DNA of 7,391 nucleotides from Chloroflexia bacterium. Lineage in GTDB: Bacteria; Chloroflexota; Chloroflexia; Thermomicrobiales; JALYUS01. A program made the position numbers and the translations under genes. Below the pieces are notes generated by a model. That model was given only the letters and a program-made list of their open reading frames with translations, was not told where the DNA came from and made no database searches. Positions 5,465 through 7,391 of this stretch are shown piece by piece (position 1 is the first letter of the stretch; each line of letters begins with the position of its first letter). The stretch is taken from NCBI GenBank assembly GCA_025924435.1, contig JAICIL010000225.1, forward strand, positions 1-7,391, read 5' to 3'.

Positions 5465-6265
5465 ATGGCGCTGACCGGCAAGCGGGCATTGGTGACGGGC
5501 GCGAGCAAGGGAATCGGCGCGGGGATCGCGCTCGGATTGGCGCACGACGGCGCGGATGTCGCGGTGAACTACCACAGCGATGCCGCCGGTGCGGAGGCAA
5601 TTGCGGCGGAGATCCGCGCCCTCGGCAGGAATGCCGCCGCGATCGGCGCGAATGTCGCCCAGGTCCCGGAGTGCCAGCGGCTGGTGCGGGAGGCGGCGGA
5701 GGCGCTCGGCGGCCTCGACATCCTCGTCAATAACGCCGGCATCACCCTCTGGGAGGACTTCTTCGCGACCGATGAGGCGCACTGGGACGCGACGCTCGAC
5801 ACAAACCTCAAAGGGATGTTCTTCTGCACGCAGGCCGCCGCCCGGATCATGCGCGATCAGAAATGGGGTCGCGTCGTCAACATCTCCAGCGGCGCGAGCA
5901 AGTCCGCCTTCAAGAACGCGACGCCGTACAACGCCTCCAAGGGGGGCATCAACATGCTGACGGTCGGGCTGGCGGTCGAACTCGGCCCGTACGGCATTAC
6001 GGTCAATGCCGTCGCCCCCGGCGCGATCCTCATCGAGCGGACGAGCCGCGAGCTGCCGGACTACGCGGGCACTTTCGCCGCCGCGACGCCGCTTGGCCGC
6101 GTCGGCCACCCGGAGGACATCGCCGGGGCCGTCCTCTATTACTGTTCGGACGCCGCCGCGTACGTCACCGGGCAGGTCTTCTGGGTGGACGGTGGCCTCT
6201 CCCTCCGCTCGGGCCGCTTCGGCGATCAGGCCGATGCGAGGGAGCAGAGGGCTAACACCCAATGA
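5465..6265 (+). CDS. Short-chain dehydrogenase/reductase (classical SDR, FabG / glucose 1-dehydrogenase-like)
   Basis: An NAD(P)(H)-dependent oxidoreductase, probably cytoplasmic. The 266-residue product shows all classical SDR elements: cofactor loop TGASKGIG (11-18), NNAG (89-92), catalytic Ser142 in NISSGAS, and Tyr155-x3-Lys159 in YNASK; the C-terminal VDGG segment is followed by a 20-odd residue polar tail. The VNAVAPGAI segment after the active site is also typical. Substrate cannot be read from the sequence; ketoacyl-ACP reductases, sugar dehydrogenases and many others share this pattern, and no acyl-carrier gene is nearby. The start ATG 5465 has GGGAGG 8 bases upstream. It follows the membrane-anchored protein gene by 24 bp and probably shares its promoter at 4758. 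The TGA stop (6263-6265) directly abuts the stop of the weak minus-strand frame. Confidence 0.92.
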   Translation: MALTGKRALVTGASKGIGAGIALGLAHDGADVAVNYHSDAAGAEAIAAEIRALGRNAAAIGANVAQVPECQRLVREAAEALGGLDILVNNAGITLWEDFFATDEAHWDATLDTNLKGMFFCTQAAARIMRDQKWGRVVNISSGASKSAFKNATPYNASKGGINMLTVGLAVELGPYGITVNAVAPGAILIERTSRELPDYAGTFAAATPLGRVGHPEDIAGAVLYYCSDAAAYVTGQVFWVDGGLSLRSGRFGDQADAREQRANTQ

Positions 6266-6499
6266 CTATGGGCGTGGAACGTAAAGCGCGGGATCGCGTT
6301 CGCCGACTATTTCCAGGGAGGCTTCGCTGAGCAAGCGGTCCGGGAAGACGATGAGGTTATCTCCGAGGCGTATCGCCGATGGCACGATGGTCGCCCCCGC
6401 TGCTGTTCCTGCTTGTTCACTGTCACGTTCTCCATAACGGACATTCTCGCTGAACAGTAAGCGCGGACATAATCGTAGAACACCAACACCAAAATTCAC
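6266..6499 (-). CDS. Weak candidate small gene, possibly frameshifted, unknown function
   Basis: The open frame from GTG 6499 (AGGA about 6 bases upstream) to TAG 6266 would give 77 residues; I recognise no family. Its C-terminal part (GATIVPSAIRLGDNLIVFPD, and on to PALYVPRP) looks protein-like, but the N-terminal half has AT-rich third positions unlike the neighbours. In another frame, ATG 6444 or 6435 opens MENVTVNKQEQQ with mostly G/C third positions. One extra base in the C5 run at 6394-6398 (G5 on the coding strand) would join that start to the C-terminal part, giving about 56-59 residues. So this may be an intact small gene with an assembly error, a decaying gene, or not a gene at all. 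It ends base to base against the SDR stop codon. Confidence 0.3.
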   Translation of the reverse strand: MNFGVGVLRLCPRLLFSENVRYGERDSEQAGTAAGATIVPSAIRLGDNLIVFPDRLLSEASLEIVGERDPALYVPRP

Positions 6500-6528
6500 C
6501 TATGTCCTATCGAGGATGCGGAATACGA

Positions 6529-6553
6529 CTCGCTCCATTATCGTTGGAGTGAG
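6529..6553. promoter_or_regulatory. Imperfect inverted repeat upstream of the moaA promoter
   Basis: CTCGCTCCA (6529-6537) and TGGAGTGAG (6545-6553) pair over 9 positions with one G-T wobble and a 7-base centre. It lies 32 bases upstream of the candidate -10 of moaA, a suitable place for an operator, and could equally be a small hairpin at the 5' side of the minus-strand frame. I see no match to a known molybdate-regulator site or the Moco riboswitch. The rest of 6500-6606 holds only the promoter candidate. Confidence 0.3.
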
Positions 6554-6585
6554 AGCAGTGGGTAGATTGTTTTGACCTACCCCGG

Positions 6586-6591
6586 TATACT
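6586..6591 (+). promoter_or_regulatory. TATACT -10 box upstream of moaA
   Basis: TATACT (5 of 6 matches to TATAAT) ends 39 bases before ATG 6631, the same distance as in the other transcription units here. No good -35 is found at 16-18 bases; TTGACC at 6572-6577 is too close (8 bases). Prediction by eye. Confidence 0.4.
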
Positions 6592-6630
6592 CTCCGTGCG
6601 GTACTCATGGCCGCGTATCAGCGAGATGTG

Positions 6631-7391
6631 ATGACCACCACGACGATGATTCCGCTCAGCATGGTTGACGTGAACGGCCCGGCGCACGACGCGTACGGCC
6701 GCCGGATCAATTATCTGCGCATCAGCCTGACCGATCGCTGCAACCTCCGCTGCGTCTACTGCATGCCCGCCGAGGGCGTGCGCTGGCAGCCGAAAGAGGA
6801 ACTGCTCTCGGACGACGAACTGCTGCGCGTCGTGCGGCTCGCGGCGGATGTCGGCTTCACGAAGATCCGCCTGACGGGCGGCGAGCCGACGTTGCGCCGG
6901 AACCTGCCCGACCTCGTGCGGGAGATCGCCGCGAACCCCGCGATCACCGACATCGCGATGACGACGAACGGCATTCTGCTCTCCCGTCTCGCCGAACCGC
7001 TGGCGCAAGCCGGGCTGAAGCGCATCAACGTCTCGATTGACACGCTCGACCCGGAGCGGTTCAAGCAGATCACGCGCGGCGGCCGGCTCGATCTCGTGAT
7101 GGAGGGCATCCAGGCGGCGGAGGCGGCGGGCCTCGCGCCGATCAAACTAAATGCCGTCGTCATTCGCGGGCAGAACGACCACGAGGTCGCGGACCTCGCG
7201 GGCTTGGCGTACGAGCATCCGTGGCAGATGCGCTTCATCGAGGTGATGCCCTTCGAGGGCGTGGACGACGTTGCCTTCGATCTCCTCGTGCCGACCGCCG
7301 AGGTGATGGCACGCATCGAGGAACGGTGGGGCACGCTGACGCCCGACCCGACCGCCGACCCGGTGGACCCGGCGCGGCCCTTCATCTTCCC
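6631..7391 (+). CDS. moaA: GTP 3',8-cyclase (radical SAM, molybdenum cofactor synthesis), 3' end outside the window
   Basis: First enzyme of molybdenum cofactor synthesis: with a [4Fe-4S] cluster and S-adenosylmethionine it converts GTP to 3',8-cyclo-7,8-dihydro-GTP, which MoaC then turns into cyclic pyranopterin phosphate. About 253 residues are visible. The N-terminus carries GRRINYLRISLTDRCNLRC and the radical-SAM motif CxxxCxxC at Cys37, Cys41, Cys44, followed by MP as usual in MoaA. The SAM-contacting LTGGEPTLR is at 81-89, VSIDTLDPERF follows, and RFIEVMPFEG is typical of MoaA. The second, C-terminal Fe-S cysteine set lies beyond the window. In-frame ATGs occur at 6607, 6631, 6646 and 6661; 6631 has a weak GAG 5 bases upstream and fits the leader length seen elsewhere, but 6607 and 6661 remain possible. 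Confidence 0.92.
   Translation, partial: MTTTTMIPLSMVDVNGPAHDAYGRRINYLRISLTDRCNLRCVYCMPAEGVRWQPKEELLSDDELLRVVRLAADVGFTKIRLTGGEPTLRRNLPDLVREIAANPAITDIAMTTNGILLSRLAEPLAQAGLKRINVSIDTLDPERFKQITRGGRLDLVMEGIQAAEAAGLAPIKLNAVVIRGQNDHEVADLAGLAYEHPWQMRFIEVMPFEGVDDVAFDLLVPTAEVMARIEERWGTLTPDPTADPVDPARPFIF

Noticed and set aside
4733..6262. 509-codon minus-strand open frame
   Set aside because: Antisense to the membrane-anchored protein and the SDR; composition is Arg/Asp/Ala-rich with no motif.
6500..6630. Moco riboswitch upstream of moaA
   Set aside because: The leader after the candidate -10 is only about 30 nt and I cannot find the multi-helix structure expected of that RNA.
6577..7385. Minus-strand frames opposite moaA
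   Set aside because: Both overlap the radical-SAM coding region with its CxxxCxxC and GGEP motifs and have no features of their own.

Overview
The window is high-GC bacterial DNA with densely packed genes. It carries housekeeping and carbohydrate-type enzymes, two copies of an intergenic inverted-repeat family built on CGCCAAG units, and short CCCTCCCCC-type hairpins. Gene content, GC-rich third codon positions and the repeats would fit a Chloroflexota lineage such as Thermomicrobia. That placement is inference only; no marker gene here settles it. I see no defence locus, CRISPR array, rRNA or tRNA gene, or transposase.

Layout. (1) 1-148 (+): the last 48 codons of an enolase-superfamily (mandelate racemase / galactonate dehydratase type) protein, converging on a 60-residue single-span membrane protein (224-406, -), with a perfect palindrome between them. 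(2) 407-703: no gene; a candidate promoter for the small membrane gene and two related GC-rich hairpins. (3) proC (704-1543, -) and a uppP/bacA-type phosphatase gene (1674-2570, +) diverge from a 130-bp spacer. uppP is followed after 14 bp by a 70-residue two-span membrane protein (2585-2797, +). (4) Repeat element copy 1 (2813-2907) lies between convergent genes. (5) A minus-strand pair, apt (4031-4558) then a Gfo/Idh/MocA oxidoreductase (2906-4015), 15 bp apart. (6) Repeat element copy 2 (4627-4733) fills the divergent spacer between apt and the next plus-strand pair. (7) A secreted or membrane-anchored protein of unknown function (4805-5440) and an SDR dehydrogenase (5465-6265), 24 bp apart. 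(8) 6266-6606: a lower-GC stretch with a weak, possibly frameshifted small gene on the minus strand and the promoter region of (9) moaA (6631 to the window end, 3' end not in the window).

How the genes relate. The enolase-superfamily end, the Gfo/Idh/MocA protein and the SDR are families often used in sugar and sugar-acid catabolism, but here they sit in separate transcription units, so a single pathway is not shown. ProC (proline synthesis), UppP (recycling of the cell-wall lipid carrier), Apt (adenine salvage) and MoaA (molybdenum cofactor) are independent housekeeping functions.

The more useful regularities are non-coding. Five genes have a TATAAT-like box ending 34-42 bp before the preferred start codon, three of them exactly TACAAT. 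Repeat copy 2 has such a box 23-24 bp outside each of its ends. Repeat copy 1 overlaps the stop codon of the oxidoreductase gene. I did not find a convincing new multi-gene system.
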